From: Paractinoplanes brasiliensis
GTDB taxonomy: Bacteria; Actinomycetota; Actinomycetes; Mycobacteriales; Micromonosporaceae
Reading direction: 5' to 3'
DNA: 64,000 nt
Assembly: GCF_004362215.1 (NCBI RefSeq)
Contig: NZ_SNWR01000001.1
Coordinates: forward strand, 2,482,001 to 2,546,000
Shown: piece by piece, positions 28,145 to 37,348 of the stretch
How positions within the stretch are numbered: position 1 is the first letter of the stretch
Layout of the letters: the number at the start of each line of letters is the position of its first letter
Made by a program: the position numbers and the translations under genes
The notes under the pieces: generated by a model
What the model was told of the DNA's origin: nothing
Seen by the model: the letters and a program-made list of their open reading frames with translations, nothing else
Database searches by the model: none

Positions 28145-30655
28145 CTAGCGTCGACCGTAGGTTGTCGTCCGCTCCACGGCCGGGCGACCTGCGGCCGCGG
28201 CCAGCTCCTTCAGCTCGGCCACCGTACGAGCCGAACCGTGCTCGGAACCCGCCATGCGCGAGATCGTTTCCTCCATCAGGGTGCCGCCCAGATCGTTGCA
28301 GCCGCCGTTGAGCATGACCTGAGTGCCCTCGTCGCCCAGTTTCACCCAGGAGCACTGAATGTTGTCGATACGCCCGTGCAGCAGGACCCGGGCCATGGCG
28401 TGCACGACCCGGTTCTCGCGCCAGCTGGCGCCGTTGCGGGCGATGCCGGCCAAATAGATCGGGGCGTTGGTGTGGATGAACGGCAGCGCCACGAACTCGG
28501 TGAAACCACCCGTACGGTCCTGGATGCCGGCCAGCACCCGGAAGTGGCCGAGCCACTGACGCGGGTGGTCGACGTGTCCGTACATCATGGTCGAGCTCGA
28601 CCGGATGCCCAGCTCGTGCGCCGTGCTGACCACGTCGACCCAGGCACTGGCCGGGAGCTTGCCCTTGGTCAGGACCCAGCGCACCTCGTCGTCGAGGATC
28701 TCGGCCGCGGTGCCGGGGATGGTGCCGAGCCCGGCCTCCTTCAGTTCGGCGAGCCAGTCGCGTACGGGGACGCCGGCCTTGGCCGCGGCGGTGACGATCT
28801 CCATCGGCGAGTACGCGTGGACGTGCATGCCGGGGACGCGCTGCTTGACGGCGCGCACCAGATCGGCGTACGCGGTCACGGGCATCTTGGGGTCGATGCC
28901 GCCCTGCATGCAGACCTCGGAAGCGCCGTCCTGCCAGGCCTGCTCGGCGCGATCGGCCACCTGCTCGACGGAGAGACGGTAGGCGTCGGCATCGTTCTCA
29001 CGCTGGGCGAACGCGCAGAACCGGCAGCCGACGTAGCAGACGTTGGTGAAGTTGATGTTCCGGTTCACCACGTACGTGATGTCGTCGCCGTTGACCTCTT
29101 TACGCAGGTCGTCGGCGATGCGGGCGAGCTCGTCGAGGGTCTCGCCGTCGGCGTTGAAGAGCGCCATCGCGGCGTCCTCGTTCTGCTTCTCCAGCAGCGC
29201 GGCCGGGTTCTCCGAGGCGAGCTTGAGGCCCTTTATCGCGTCCGCCTCGATCCTGCGGGGCGCCTCGGTCGTGATGTGCGCAGCCACCTCGTCCCAGTCG
29301 CCGTAGACGTGGTCGAAATCGGACCGCCGGTCGCCCGTACGGCCCTCGGTGTCGATCGTCGCGAAAAGATCGGTGCGGCCCGACCCGTACGCCTCGTCGG
29401 GCTCCTGCCACGGCCGGCCCACCACCTCGGCGTCCTCGCGGGCCAGCCCGTCAGGACGGGCCAGCGCGGCCACATGGGCCGCCAGACGCGGGTCGAGCCA
29501 GCCCTCGGCGCCACGGCGCACGTACTCCGGATAGATCGTCAGGCGTTCCCGCAGCTCGAAGCCCGCCTCGGCGGACCGCTCGCGGAGCAGGTCGATCTGG
29601 GGCCACGGGCGTTCCGGATTGACGTGGTCAGGGGTGACCGGCGAGACGCCGCCCCAGTCGTCGATGCCCGCGCGCAGCAGCAGCGCGAACTCGGCGTCGA
29701 TAAGGTTGGGCGGGGCCTGCAGCCGGGCCCGCGGACCCATGATGATGCGGCCCACGGCCACCGTCGCGGCCAGTTCCCGCAGCTCGGCGTCGGGCATGCC
29801 GCGCATCGCCGTGTCCGGCTTGGCGCGGAAGTTCTGGATGATGACCTCTTGGACGTGGCCGAACTCGCGGGCGGTGCGGCGCATCGCGAACAGCGCGTCG
29901 ACCCGCTCGGCCGGGGTCTCGCCGATGCCGATGAGGATGCCCGTGGTGAACGGCACACCCACCCGGCCCGCGTCGTCGAGCACCCGCAGGCGGACGGCGG
30001 GCTCCTTGTCGGGCGAGCCGTAATGCGGGCCACCCGGCTCCGACCAGAGCCGGGTCGCCGTGGTCTCGAGCATCATGCCCATGCTGGGGGCGACCGGCTT
30101 GAGGCGCTGCAGCTCGGCCCAGCTCATCACGCCCGGGTTGAGATGGGGCAGCAGGCCGGTTTCCTCGAGCACGGCGATCGCGCAGGCGCGCACGTAGTCG
30201 AGGGTGGAGTCGTAACCGCGCTCGTCGAGCCACTGCCGGGCCGCGGGCCAGCGTTCCTCGGGGCGGTCGCCCAGCGTGAACAGCGCTTCCTTGCAGCCCT
30301 GGGCGGCGCCCTGGCGGGCGATCTCGAGCACCTCGTCGCGCTCGAGGAACGCGGCGGGCAGCCGATGCGGCACCGTCGCGAACGTGCAGTAGTGACACCT
30401 GTCCTGACAGAGCCGGGTCAGGGGGATGAAAACCTTGCGCGAGTACGTGACCACGCCCGGCCGCCCGGCCTCACGCAGACCCGCGTCGCGGACCCGGCCG
30501 GCGATCGTCAGCAACTCGTCGAACTGGTCGCCGGTAGCGGCCAGCAGAGCCGTCGCCTCCCCGGCGTCGACCGCCTTGCCGTCGGCGGCGCGGCGCAGGG
30601 CGCGCCGGATGCTCGCTTCTGTGGGCCCGTTTCCGACCGTGTTGACCTCTGCCAC
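28145..30655 (-). CDS. fbiC: Bifunctional FO synthase (CofG-CofH fusion)
   Basis: 836 residues comprising two radical-SAM modules. The CofG half has the cluster motif CQDRCHYC (about residues 83-90) in FIPLTRLCQDRCHYCTFATV. The CofH half has CYVGCRFC in NINFTNVCYVGCRFCAFAQR. The enzyme builds 7,8-didemethyl-8-hydroxy-5-deazariboflavin from tyrosine and a flavin precursor, the first step to coenzyme F420. The fused form is typical of actinobacteria. GTG start. fbiA and fbiB lie nearby on the opposite strand, so the F420 pathway is clustered here. Confidence 0.97.
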   Translation of the reverse strand: MAEVNTVGNGPTEASIRRALRRAADGKAVDAGEATALLAATGDQFDELLTIAGRVRDAGLREAGRPGVVTYSRKVFIPLTRLCQDRCHYCTFATVPHRLPAAFLERDEVLEIARQGAAQGCKEALFTLGDRPEERWPAARQWLDERGYDSTLDYVRACAIAVLEETGLLPHLNPGVMSWAELQRLKPVAPSMGMMLETTATRLWSEPGGPHYGSPDKEPAVRLRVLDDAGRVGVPFTTGILIGIGETPAERVDALFAMRRTAREFGHVQEVIIQNFRAKPDTAMRGMPDAELRELAATVAVGRIIMGPRARLQAPPNLIDAEFALLLRAGIDDWGGVSPVTPDHVNPERPWPQIDLLRERSAEAGFELRERLTIYPEYVRRGAEGWLDPRLAAHVAALARPDGLAREDAEVVGRPWQEPDEAYGSGRTDLFATIDTEGRTGDRRSDFDHVYGDWDEVAAHITTEAPRRIEADAIKGLKLASENPAALLEKQNEDAAMALFNADGETLDELARIADDLRKEVNGDDITYVVNRNINFTNVCYVGCRFCAFAQRENDADAYRLSVEQVADRAEQAWQDGASEVCMQGGIDPKMPVTAYADLVRAVKQRVPGMHVHAYSPMEIVTAAAKAGVPVRDWLAELKEAGLGTIPGTAAEILDDEVRWVLTKGKLPASAWVDVVSTAHELGIRSSSTMMYGHVDHPRQWLGHFRVLAGIQDRTGGFTEFVALPFIHTNAPIYLAGIARNGASWRENRVVHAMARVLLHGRIDNIQCSWVKLGDEGTQVMLNGGCNDLGGTLMEETISRMAGSEHGSARTVAELKELAAAAGRPAVERTTTYGRR

Positions 30656-30680
30656 CCCAGCAGCCTAGGCCGGAAACCGC

Positions 30681-30711
30681 GCGGTTGCCCCGGGCGTACC
30701 GGGGCAACCGC
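30681..30711 (-). terminator. Hairpin between a Pro-rich membrane-protein gene and fbiC
   Basis: GCGGTTGCCCCGG at 30681-30693 pairs perfectly with CCGGGGCAACCGC at 30699-30711 across a 5-nt loop. It follows the stop of the minus-strand gene at 30746 by 35 bases and should end that transcript before fbiC. Confidence 0.75.
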
Positions 30712-30745
30712 AGTGGCATAGGACACGGACCGGCGGCGCGGCGGA

Positions 30746-31750
30746 TCAGCGGCGCGGCGGATCCTCGTCGGCCGGGCCGAAGCCGGGGCGGTCGTCCGAG
30801 ATCTTCTCGGTGCGGTCGTCGCCGGACGGGGCCGTGCCGGGCGGGGGCGTGCCGAACGAGTTCCCGCCAGGCACAGCCTGGGTCGGCTCCGCGAAGTTCG
30901 GGAAGGCAGTCGTGGGAGCCGGGTGCGGCGTGTACGGGCCGGGCGCGCCGGAGACGGGCGGCGCGGGCGGGGCCGACGCGGGCATCGGCACAGCCGGTTG
31001 GTTCCAGGCCGGCGGCTGACCGGGCTGACCCTGCGGCGCCTGGCCGGGCTGGGGCTGACCCTGCGGCGGCTGGCCGGGCTGGGGCTGACCCTGCGGCGGC
31101 TGGCCGTACTGCGGGGGCTGCCCAAATCCCTGCGGCGGCGGGTAGGCGCCCGGGGCGAAACCGGGCTGCTGCGGCGGCTGGCCGTAACCCGGCTGACCGG
31201 GGTAGGTGCCCGGCTGACCGTAGGCGGGCTGGCCGTAGACACCCGGCTGTTGCTGGGGCTTGGGCACCTGGAACAGGCCCTGCCAGAGGCGGAACACCGC
31301 GTACGCCGTCACGCCGAACACGGCCAGCCAGGCCGCGCGCACCAGAAGCTCCTCGAACGCGACCCGGGCGCCGTTGTTGCTCGCGTGGTTGATCAGGCCG
31401 ATCAGCAACCCGAAGAGCAGGCCGAAGAGCGCCATCACCGCGTACTCGACGACGGCGATCAGCGTGATCAGCGCGGCCTTGGGGTGGCGCGGCTGCACCA
31501 GCACGGCCAGCAGCACGGCGGCGAGCGGCATGAACACGGTCGCCGTGTTGATGAAGCCGTAGAAGCTGTCCTGCGTGCGGTAACCGAACTGGTTCTCCCC
31601 GTCGGGGATCAGCCGGATGACGGCCACGAAGAGCAGCAGGGCGGGCGCGCCGACAAGCGCGTACGCCGCGAGATCGCGCAGCGGGCGGAGGAACTGCCCC
31701 GCCGGTTTACCCTCGCCCGGCACGGGCTGCGGTTGGCTGGTCACGGACAT
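30746..31750 (-). CDS. Membrane protein with long Gln/Pro/Gly-rich tail
   Basis: 334 residues. The N-terminal 145 residues contain about four membrane helices (LVGAPALLLFVAVIRLI, FINTATVFMPLAAVLLAVLV, EYAVMALFGLLFGLLIGL, LVRAAWLAVFGVTAYAVF). The remainder is a disordered tail of repeats such as GQPAYGQP, GQPPQGQPQPGQ and PPPQGFGQPPQY, ending in acidic GDDRTEKISDDRPGFGPADE. Tails like this are common in actinobacterial cell-envelope proteins. No function is recognised. It diverges from fbiA across about 105 bases. Confidence 0.8.
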   Translation of the reverse strand: MSVTSQPQPVPGEGKPAGQFLRPLRDLAAYALVGAPALLLFVAVIRLIPDGENQFGYRTQDSFYGFINTATVFMPLAAVLLAVLVQPRHPKAALITLIAVVEYAVMALFGLLFGLLIGLINHASNNGARVAFEELLVRAAWLAVFGVTAYAVFRLWQGLFQVPKPQQQPGVYGQPAYGQPGTYPGQPGYGQPPQQPGFAPGAYPPPQGFGQPPQYGQPPQGQPQPGQPPQGQPQPGQAPQGQPGQPPAWNQPAVPMPASAPPAPPVSGAPGPYTPHPAPTTAFPNFAEPTQAVPGGNSFGTPPPGTAPSGDDRTEKISDDRPGFGPADEDPPRR

Positions 31751-31855
31751 TCTCCCTGGCGACGGTGGGTAATTCCGGCCAAGGGTAGTCGGCTGACGCA
31801 CGGGTTCGGACACCCGGCGGCGTGTTGTGTCATACGGGTGCGGGAGGATGACCGC

Positions 31856-32812
31856 ATGCGGATCGTGGTCCTCTCCGGTGGCATCGGCGGCGCGAAGTTC
31901 CTGGCCGGCGTGCGCGCGCACGCCCGCGGCCTGGGCGCCGAGGTCACCGCCGTGGTCAATGTCGGTGACGACGTGCGCATGCACGGCCTGCAGATCTGCC
32001 CCGACCTCGACAGCGTCATGTACACACTGGGCGGCGCGCACGACCCCGAGCGCGGGTGGGGCAGGGTCGGCGAAAGCTGGGTGGTGAAGGAGGAACTGGC
32101 CGCCTACGGCGCCGAGCCGTCGTGGTTCGGCCTGGGCGACAAAGACACCGCCACCCATCTCGTACGCACCCGGATGCTCGCCGCCGGCTATCCGTTGTCG
32201 CAGGTCACGGCGGCTCTGTGCGCCCGCTGGCAGCCAGGTGTGACGCTGCTGCCGGCCACCGACGACCGGCTCGAGACCCACGTGGTGGTCGACGTCGACG
32301 GCGAACGCAAGGCGATCCACTTCCAGGAGTGGTGGGTCCGTTATCGCGGCGACCTGCCGACCCATCGGTTCGTCTTCGTCGGCGCGGACGCGGCCGAACC
32401 GGCGCCGGGGGTGCTCGAGGCGATCGCGGGGGCCGACGTGGTGCTGGTCGCGCCGAGCAACCCGGTGGTCAGCATCGCCCCGATCCTGGCCGTCAGCGCC
32501 ATCCGGGACGCGATAGCCACCGGCCCCGCCCCCGTGGTGGGCGTCTCCCCCATCATCGGCGACTCGCCCATCCGCGGCATGGCCGACAAGTGCCTGGCCA
32601 CGCTGGGGGTCGAGGTCACCGCGGCCGGGGTCGGCGGGCTCTACGCGGCCCGGGGGAACGGCGGCGTTCTCGACGGCTGGCTGGTCGACACGTCCGACGC
32701 CGGTGTCACCGTTCCCGGCGTCGAGACCCGCGCGGTCCCGCTGTGGATGAGCTCCGAGGAGGCGACGGCCCAGATGGTGAAGGACGCCGTGGCCCTGGCC
32801 GGTCTCGCCTGA
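31856..32812 (+). CDS. fbiA: 2-phospho-L-lactate / phosphoenolpyruvate transferase (CofD)
   Basis: 318 residues. The N-terminus MRIVVLSGGIGGAKFLAGVR is the CofD signature. NVGDDVRMHGLQICPDLDSV and AAPSNPVVSIAPIL-type segments (VLVAPSNPVVSIAPILAV) follow, with SPIIGDSPIRGMADKCLATL near residue 230. It transfers a phosphoenolpyruvyl/lactyl phosphate group from a GDP/GPP donor onto FO, making (dehydro)F420-0. GGGAGG lies upstream of the ATG. fbiB follows on the same strand but after a 332-base region filled with minisatellite. Confidence 0.96.
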   Translation: MRIVVLSGGIGGAKFLAGVRAHARGLGAEVTAVVNVGDDVRMHGLQICPDLDSVMYTLGGAHDPERGWGRVGESWVVKEELAAYGAEPSWFGLGDKDTATHLVRTRMLAAGYPLSQVTAALCARWQPGVTLLPATDDRLETHVVVDVDGERKAIHFQEWWVRYRGDLPTHRFVFVGADAAEPAPGVLEAIAGADVVLVAPSNPVVSIAPILAVSAIRDAIATGPAPVVGVSPIIGDSPIRGMADKCLATLGVEVTAAGVGGLYAARGNGGVLDGWLVDTSDAGVTVPGVETRAVPLWMSSEEATAQMVKDAVALAGLA

Positions 32813-32844
32813 GCTGTGTCCGGCACGGCTGTGGGGTTGTGTCC

Positions 32845-32976
32845 GGCCTGGCTTTCGGGTTGTGCCAGACGCGGCTCTCGGGCTGTTCGGCCTGGCTTTC
32901 GGGTTGTGCCAGACGCGGCTCTCGGGCTGTTCGGCGTGGCTTTCGGGTTGTGCCAGGCATGGCTCTCGGGCTTTGA
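32845..32976. repeat. 44-bp tandem minisatellite between fbiA and fbiB
   Basis: Three consecutive 44-bp units start at 32845, 32889 and 32933; the first two are identical and the third differs at a few bases. Each unit is itself a degenerate doublet of 22-bp halves, GGCCTGGCTTTCGGGTTGTG and the AGACGCGGCTCTCGGGCTGT type. Weaker half-units extend over about 32815-33005. They begin immediately after the fbiA stop codon. The rest of the 332-base gap (33006-33144) holds only the fbiB leader with AGAGGGG as ribosome-binding site. Confidence 0.85.
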
Positions 32977-33144
32977 CCAGCGCGGCTTTCAGGTTTCAGC
33001 CGGCGCGGCATGGGGGCTGTGATCCGGGCGACCCTCGCCGGGGGCGGCCCGGCGGGGCAGAGTGGTCGTCGTTGCCGGTGGTGGTGGCGTAGGCGTCGGG
33101 CAGTGGTCCGGCGCCGCGAGGTGGGGCTGCAGAGGGGACGACAA

Positions 33145-34194
33145 GTGGAGGACGGGCTGGAGATCCTGCCGGTGCGCGGGATCGGGCACATCGTGGCCGG
33201 GGACGACCTGGCCGAGCTGATCACCGCGGCCGCGCCGTGGCTCGCCGACGGCGACGTGCTCGTGGTCACCAGCAAGATCGTGTCGAAGGCCGAGGGGCGG
33301 CTGGTCGAGGTCCCCGCCGACGGGCCCGAGCGTGAGCAGGCGCGCCGCGAGGTGCTGGCCGGCGAGACCGCGCGGGTGGTCGCGCGGCGCGGGCCGACCA
33401 CCATCGTGCAGACCCACCACGGGTTCGTCATGGCGGCGGCCGGCATCGACGCCTCCAACGTCGACAAGACCCACCTCGTGCTGCTGCCCTCCGACCCCGA
33501 CGCGTCGGCCCGGCAGTTGCGCGCCGACTTCCGCGCCCGCGGGCTGGACGTGGGCGTCATCATCTCCGACACGATGGGCCGGGCCTGGCGCAACGGGCTG
33601 ACCGACGTCGCCCTGGGCGCGGCCGGCATCGAGCCGATCCGTGATCACCGGGGCGAGACCGACCCGTACGGGAATGAATTGGAGATCACCCAGATGGCGG
33701 TGATCGACGAGCTGGCCGCGGCGGGTGAGCTGGTCAAGGGCAAGTGCGACCAGGTGCCGGTGGCCGTGGTACGGGGCTACCCGCGCGCGGGCGTCCGCGA
33801 CTCGGACGGCGCGTCGGTGCTGCTGCGCGACGCCGGGTCCGACATGTTCAGCCTGGGCACGGCCGAGGCCCGCGCGCTCGGCCTGCGCGAGGCGGCACAG
33901 TTGCCCGACGGGGCCCTTCCCGGCCGACCGGTCGATCCGGCCGCCGTCGACAGGGCCGCTGCCACCGTCGCCGGCCTGCTCTCCCCCGCCCTCACCGTCA
34001 CCGCGGCCGAGGTCGTGGACGGCAGCGGCGCCACCGCGGCCCTGCACCTGACCACCCGGGACACCACTCCACCCGGGCTGATGCGGCTCGGCGCCGACGC
34101 GCACCGGTTGCGGGCCGCGCTGGCCGCCGAGTCGATCGTCACGCTGTCGCTGCCCCACGAGGACGGCCTCCGCCTTGAGCTCTCCGGAAACTGA
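33145..34194 (+). CDS. fbiB: Coenzyme F420-0:L-glutamate ligase, without a nitroreductase domain
   Basis: 349 residues from a GTG with AGAGGGG upstream. Residues 1-245 form the CofE domain: LEILPVRGIGHIVAGDDLAE, DVLVVTSKIVSKAEGRLVEV, VIISDTMGRAWRNGLTDVAL, GNELEITQMAVIDELAAAGE. It adds glutamates to F420-0. The mycobacterial FbiB is about 448 residues and has a C-terminal FMN nitroreductase-like domain that reduces dehydro-F420-0. Here only about 100 Ala/Leu-rich residues follow and they do not look like that domain. A NUDIX gene follows after six bases. Confidence 0.93.
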   Translation: MEDGLEILPVRGIGHIVAGDDLAELITAAAPWLADGDVLVVTSKIVSKAEGRLVEVPADGPEREQARREVLAGETARVVARRGPTTIVQTHHGFVMAAAGIDASNVDKTHLVLLPSDPDASARQLRADFRARGLDVGVIISDTMGRAWRNGLTDVALGAAGIEPIRDHRGETDPYGNELEITQMAVIDELAAAGELVKGKCDQVPVAVVRGYPRAGVRDSDGASVLLRDAGSDMFSLGTAEARALGLREAAQLPDGALPGRPVDPAAVDRAAATVAGLLSPALTVTAAEVVDGSGATAALHLTTRDTTPPGLMRLGADAHRLRAALAAESIVTLSLPHEDGLRLELSGN

Positions 34195-34200
34195 GGTCCC

Positions 34201-34755
34201 GTGAAAGAACTGCACGCCGACGCCGTACGGGTGCTGACCGGCTGGACGCCGACGTCGGAGGACGCCGGCCAGGCCCGTGAGCAGACCCTGGCCCTGCTGG
34301 CCGCCGGGCCGGTCGCCATGACCCGCGCCCACCGGGCCGGGCATGTCACGGCCAGCTCGCTGATCGTGGACGGCGACGGGCGAATTCTGCTCTGCCTGCA
34401 CGGGCGGCTGCGGAAGTGGATGCAGCTCGGCGGTCACTGCGAGGCGGGGGACGCGACCCTGGCGGCCGCTGCGCTGCGGGAGGCCACCGAGGAGTCCGGC
34501 ATCCCGGGGCTCGTCCTCGACGAGGCGCCGATCGACATCGACATCCACGACGTAAGGTGCGGCGCGGCCGACGGCGTCCCGGCGACGCCGTCGGTCCACT
34601 ATGACGTGCGGTTCCTGCTGCGCTGCCCGCCGGGCGCGCGTGAACGGATCAGCGCGGAGTCGGCCGAGCTGGGCTGGTTCTCCCCCGACGCCCTGCCCAG
34701 CCCGCTGGCATCGGGCACGATCAAGCAGATCGCCCCGGCGCTGGCCCGCCTCTGA
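34201..34755 (+). CDS. NUDIX hydrolase
   Basis: 184 residues from a GTG. The Nudix box begins GGHCEAGDATLAAAALREAT and continues into EESGI, fitting the G-x5-E-x7-REUxEExGU pattern (residues about 78-101) that binds Mg and hydrolyses nucleoside diphosphate linkages. ITASSLIVDGDGRILLCLHG-type strands (TASSLIVDGDGRILLCL) precede it. The substrate cannot be inferred. It is six bases behind fbiB, so it may act in F420 or nucleotide housekeeping, for example on GDP/GTP side products (inference). Confidence 0.9.
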   Translation: MKELHADAVRVLTGWTPTSEDAGQAREQTLALLAAGPVAMTRAHRAGHVTASSLIVDGDGRILLCLHGRLRKWMQLGGHCEAGDATLAAAALREATEESGIPGLVLDEAPIDIDIHDVRCGAADGVPATPSVHYDVRFLLRCPPGARERISAESAELGWFSPDALPSPLASGTIKQIAPALARL

Positions 34756-34901
34756 CCGCGCCGGCGCCTCGCTCCGCGGACCCAGCGGCACCCGAGGGCA
34801 GGCGGCTTGCTCCACCGCCCATGCCGCTCTGCTCGTTTCTGCCGCTCTGCTCGCGCCGGCGCCGGCGCGGCTCGATCGCTTCGGCGCCGGCGCGCTCCCG
34901 G

Positions 34902-36017
34902 CTATACGTAACCGTGCTGGCCCAGCTCTTTGAGCTCGTCGACCAGGCTCTTGACCTCTTGCGCGCGCTCGCGCGGGATCACCAGGACGGCGTCCGGCGT
35001 GTCGACGATGACCAGGTCGCGCACGCCCATGGCGGCGACGAGACGGCCCTCGGTCGGCACGACGACCAGGCCCTCGGTGTCGCGCAGCAGAACGCCCGCC
35101 TTCTGCTCGACGTCGCGGCCCACCACCACGTTCCCGGAGGGGTCGGCCGTCAGCACCTCGCCCAGCGTGTGGAAGTCGCCGACGTCGTTCCAGCCGAAGT
35201 CGCCGCGGACCGTGCCGACCCGCCCGGCCGCGGCCGCGCCCTCCATGACGGCGTAGTCGACCGAGATGCGCGGCAGGGTCGGCCAGACCTCGCCGAGCAC
35301 TTCCTCGCGGGCGGACGTTTCCCAGGCCTGGGCGATGCGCGAGACACCCGCCGCGAGCTGGGGCTGCTGACGCGCCAGCTCGGCCAGGAACGCATCGGCC
35401 CGCCAGACGAACATGCCGGCGTTCCACAGGTAGTTGCCCGATTTCACGTAGCCCTCGGCCACGTCGTACGTGGGCTTCTCCTTGAACTCCTCGACGGCGA
35501 GGACCGGGCTGTCGCCGATCGCGCCGCCGCACTGGAGGTATCCGTAACCCGTCTCCGGGCGGGTCGGGGTGATGCCGAGGGTCATCAGCAGACCCTGGCG
35601 GGCGCCCTCCATCGCCGTACGGATGACCTTGGTGAAGTTTTCCTTCTCGGCGATCAGGTGGTCGGACGCGAACGAGCCCATGATCGCCTCGGGGTCACGC
35701 CGGGCGATCACGGCGGCGGCCAGGGCAATCGCCGCGCAAGAGTCCCGCGGCGACGGCTCGACCAGCACGTTCGCGTCGGGAATTGCCTCGAGCTGCCGCG
35801 AGACGGCGGCCGCGTGGGCCACACCGGTGACCACGAAGATGCGGTCGGCCGGGGCCAGCAGGTCGAGCCGGTCCACCGTGGCCTGCAGCAGCGATGCCTC
35901 GGTGCCGGTCAGCGAATGCAGGAACTTCGGGTGACCGGCCCGGGACAGCGGCCACAGCCGCGTGCCTGTCCCACCAGCCAGCACCACGCCGTAAAGACCG
36001 CCGAGTTGATCGCTCAT
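34902..36017 (-). CDS. manC: Mannose-1-phosphate guanylyltransferase
   Basis: 371 residues. The nucleotide-binding signature is LYGVVLAGGTGTRLWPLSRA with PKFLHSL following. Further typical segments are GSFASDHLIAEKENFTKVIR, GYGYLQCGGAIG, FKEKPTYDVAEGYVKSGNYL WNAGMF and FGWNDVGDFHTLGEVL. It makes GDP-mannose from mannose 1-phosphate and GTP, completing the manA-manB-manC pathway present in this window. It lacks the C-terminal isomerase domain found in bifunctional enzymes. The ATG follows an upstream GTG by two codons. It lies 18 bases after the glycosyltransferase gene. Confidence 0.95.
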   Translation of the reverse strand: MSDQLGGLYGVVLAGGTGTRLWPLSRAGHPKFLHSLTGTEASLLQATVDRLDLLAPADRIFVVTGVAHAAAVSRQLEAIPDANVLVEPSPRDSCAAIALAAAVIARRDPEAIMGSFASDHLIAEKENFTKVIRTAMEGARQGLLMTLGITPTRPETGYGYLQCGGAIGDSPVLAVEEFKEKPTYDVAEGYVKSGNYLWNAGMFVWRADAFLAELARQQPQLAAGVSRIAQAWETSAREEVLGEVWPTLPRISVDYAVMEGAAAAGRVGTVRGDFGWNDVGDFHTLGEVLTADPSGNVVVGRDVEQKAGVLLRDTEGLVVVPTEGRLVAAMGVRDLVIVDTPDAVLVIPRERAQEVKSLVDELKELGQHGYV

Positions 36018-36035
36018 GCGCACAGAGTGTAAAGG

Positions 36036-37187
36036 TCAGGGTGTCGCGACCCGTTTCCAGGTTGTGACGTGTACTTCCGCGCTGGACGCCCAGGTGAATT
36101 CCTTGGCCCGGTCGAAGCCCGCCTTGGCCAGCGTGAGGCGCCGCGGCTCGTCGTGCAGCAGGTCGGCCAGGTCGGTGGCGATCCGGTCGGCATCCTCGGT
36201 CGTGTACGCCACGGCGTCGCCGCCGACCTCGGGCAGCGAGAGCCGCGGGGTGGTGAGGACCGGGGTGGCGCAGGCCATCGCCTCGAGGATCGGCAGGCCG
36301 AAGCCCTCGCCGAACGACGGGTAGCAGGCGACCAGCGCGCCGCCGAGGAAGCCGGGCAGGTCGGCGTAGCGTAAATAGCCCGGACGCAGCAGGCGCAGGT
36401 GCGACGGCACCTCGGCCACGGCGCGGTCGATCTCGTCGTCGTGGCCCTGGCCCCCGGCGAGCACGAGCGCGGGCGGGTGCGGCCAGTCGGCGACGGCGCG
36501 GGCCCAGCCCCGGATCAGGTTCGGCACGTTCTTGCGCGGTTCCTTGGCGCCCAGGAAAGCGACGTAACCGGCGTCGGTGAGGCCGAGCCGGGCGCGGACG
36601 CGAGCCTTTTCCTCCTCGGTCGGCGCGTGGAACGCCGCCTGGTCGACGCCGTGGTAGGCCACGTCGATGCGGGTCGGGTCGGCGTCGAGGAGCCGGATCA
36701 GCTCGTCACGGGTCGCCTTGCTGGGCACGATGACCCGGGCCGCGCGGCGCAGCGAGGTCTTGATCGCGCTGCGGAAGAAGGTTCGCTTGGTGTTGTCGTA
36801 ATGCTCCGGTTCGGTGAAGAACGTCGCATCGTGCACGGTCACCGTGACGGGACATCCAGCGCGCAGCGGACAGGTGTAGAAGGGCGAGTGCAGCACCTGG
36901 GCGCCGACCTGCTGGGCGAGCAGGGGCAGGCCAGTCTGTTCCCAAGCCAGCCGGGCCGGGCGATGCGCCACCGCAGCCGGGCCGGCGATCACCTCGGCCT
37001 TGTGGTCGAGCATGCGGCTGTAACGCTCCGCATCCGACCGCTGAGCCACAACGGCCAGATCGACCCGGTCAGGATCCATCCGCCCGAGGGCGCCGAGCAG
37101 GCCGTCGACGTATCTGCCGACGCCTCCTCGATCTGCGGGAACGCTGGTGGCGTCGACGAGCACTCGCGGGGGGCGACCGGCGGTCAC
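36036..37187 (-). CDS. GT4 family glycosyltransferase
   Basis: 383 residues from a GTG. The GT-B fold is seen in the N-terminal PRVLVDATSVPADRGGVGRY and in the C-terminal half: YVAFLGAKEPRKNVPNLIRG, LVLAGGQGHDDE, then the donor-site loop YPSFGEGFGLPILEAMACAT PVLTTPRLSLPEVGGDAV. The E-x7-E pattern of retaining GT4 enzymes is present. Its position beside manC suggests that it uses GDP-mannose to build a cell-envelope glycan, but donor and acceptor are not shown. Confidence 0.9.
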   Translation of the reverse strand: MTAGRPPRVLVDATSVPADRGGVGRYVDGLLGALGRMDPDRVDLAVVAQRSDAERYSRMLDHKAEVIAGPAAVAHRPARLAWEQTGLPLLAQQVGAQVLHSPFYTCPLRAGCPVTVTVHDATFFTEPEHYDNTKRTFFRSAIKTSLRRAARVIVPSKATRDELIRLLDADPTRIDVAYHGVDQAAFHAPTEEEKARVRARLGLTDAGYVAFLGAKEPRKNVPNLIRGWARAVADWPHPPALVLAGGQGHDDEIDRAVAEVPSHLRLLRPGYLRYADLPGFLGGALVACYPSFGEGFGLPILEAMACATPVLTTPRLSLPEVGGDAVAYTTEDADRIATDLADLLHDEPRRLTLAKAGFDRAKEFTWASSAEVHVTTWKRVATP

Positions 37188-37348
37188 GAGGCAACTCCCA
37201 AAGAGGTGGTAATTCCGACCACTGGCAAGGGTACGCCCGGAATGCATCCCGCATGTGACCGCGACACCGCCTTGTTCCCGGCGTTTCGCCAGTTCTCATC
37301 GCGCGTTCAGGAGCGATCACCCTGCGTGATCCCTCTATCGTTGGGCCG

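Noticed and set aside
28058..30721. Long open frame antisense to fbiC
   Set aside because: Mirror frame of a clear CofG-CofH fusion; residue use is that of an antisense frame.
32815..33005. CRISPR-like appearance of the minisatellites
   Set aside because: Units are directly adjacent with no unique spacers, and no cas genes are present.
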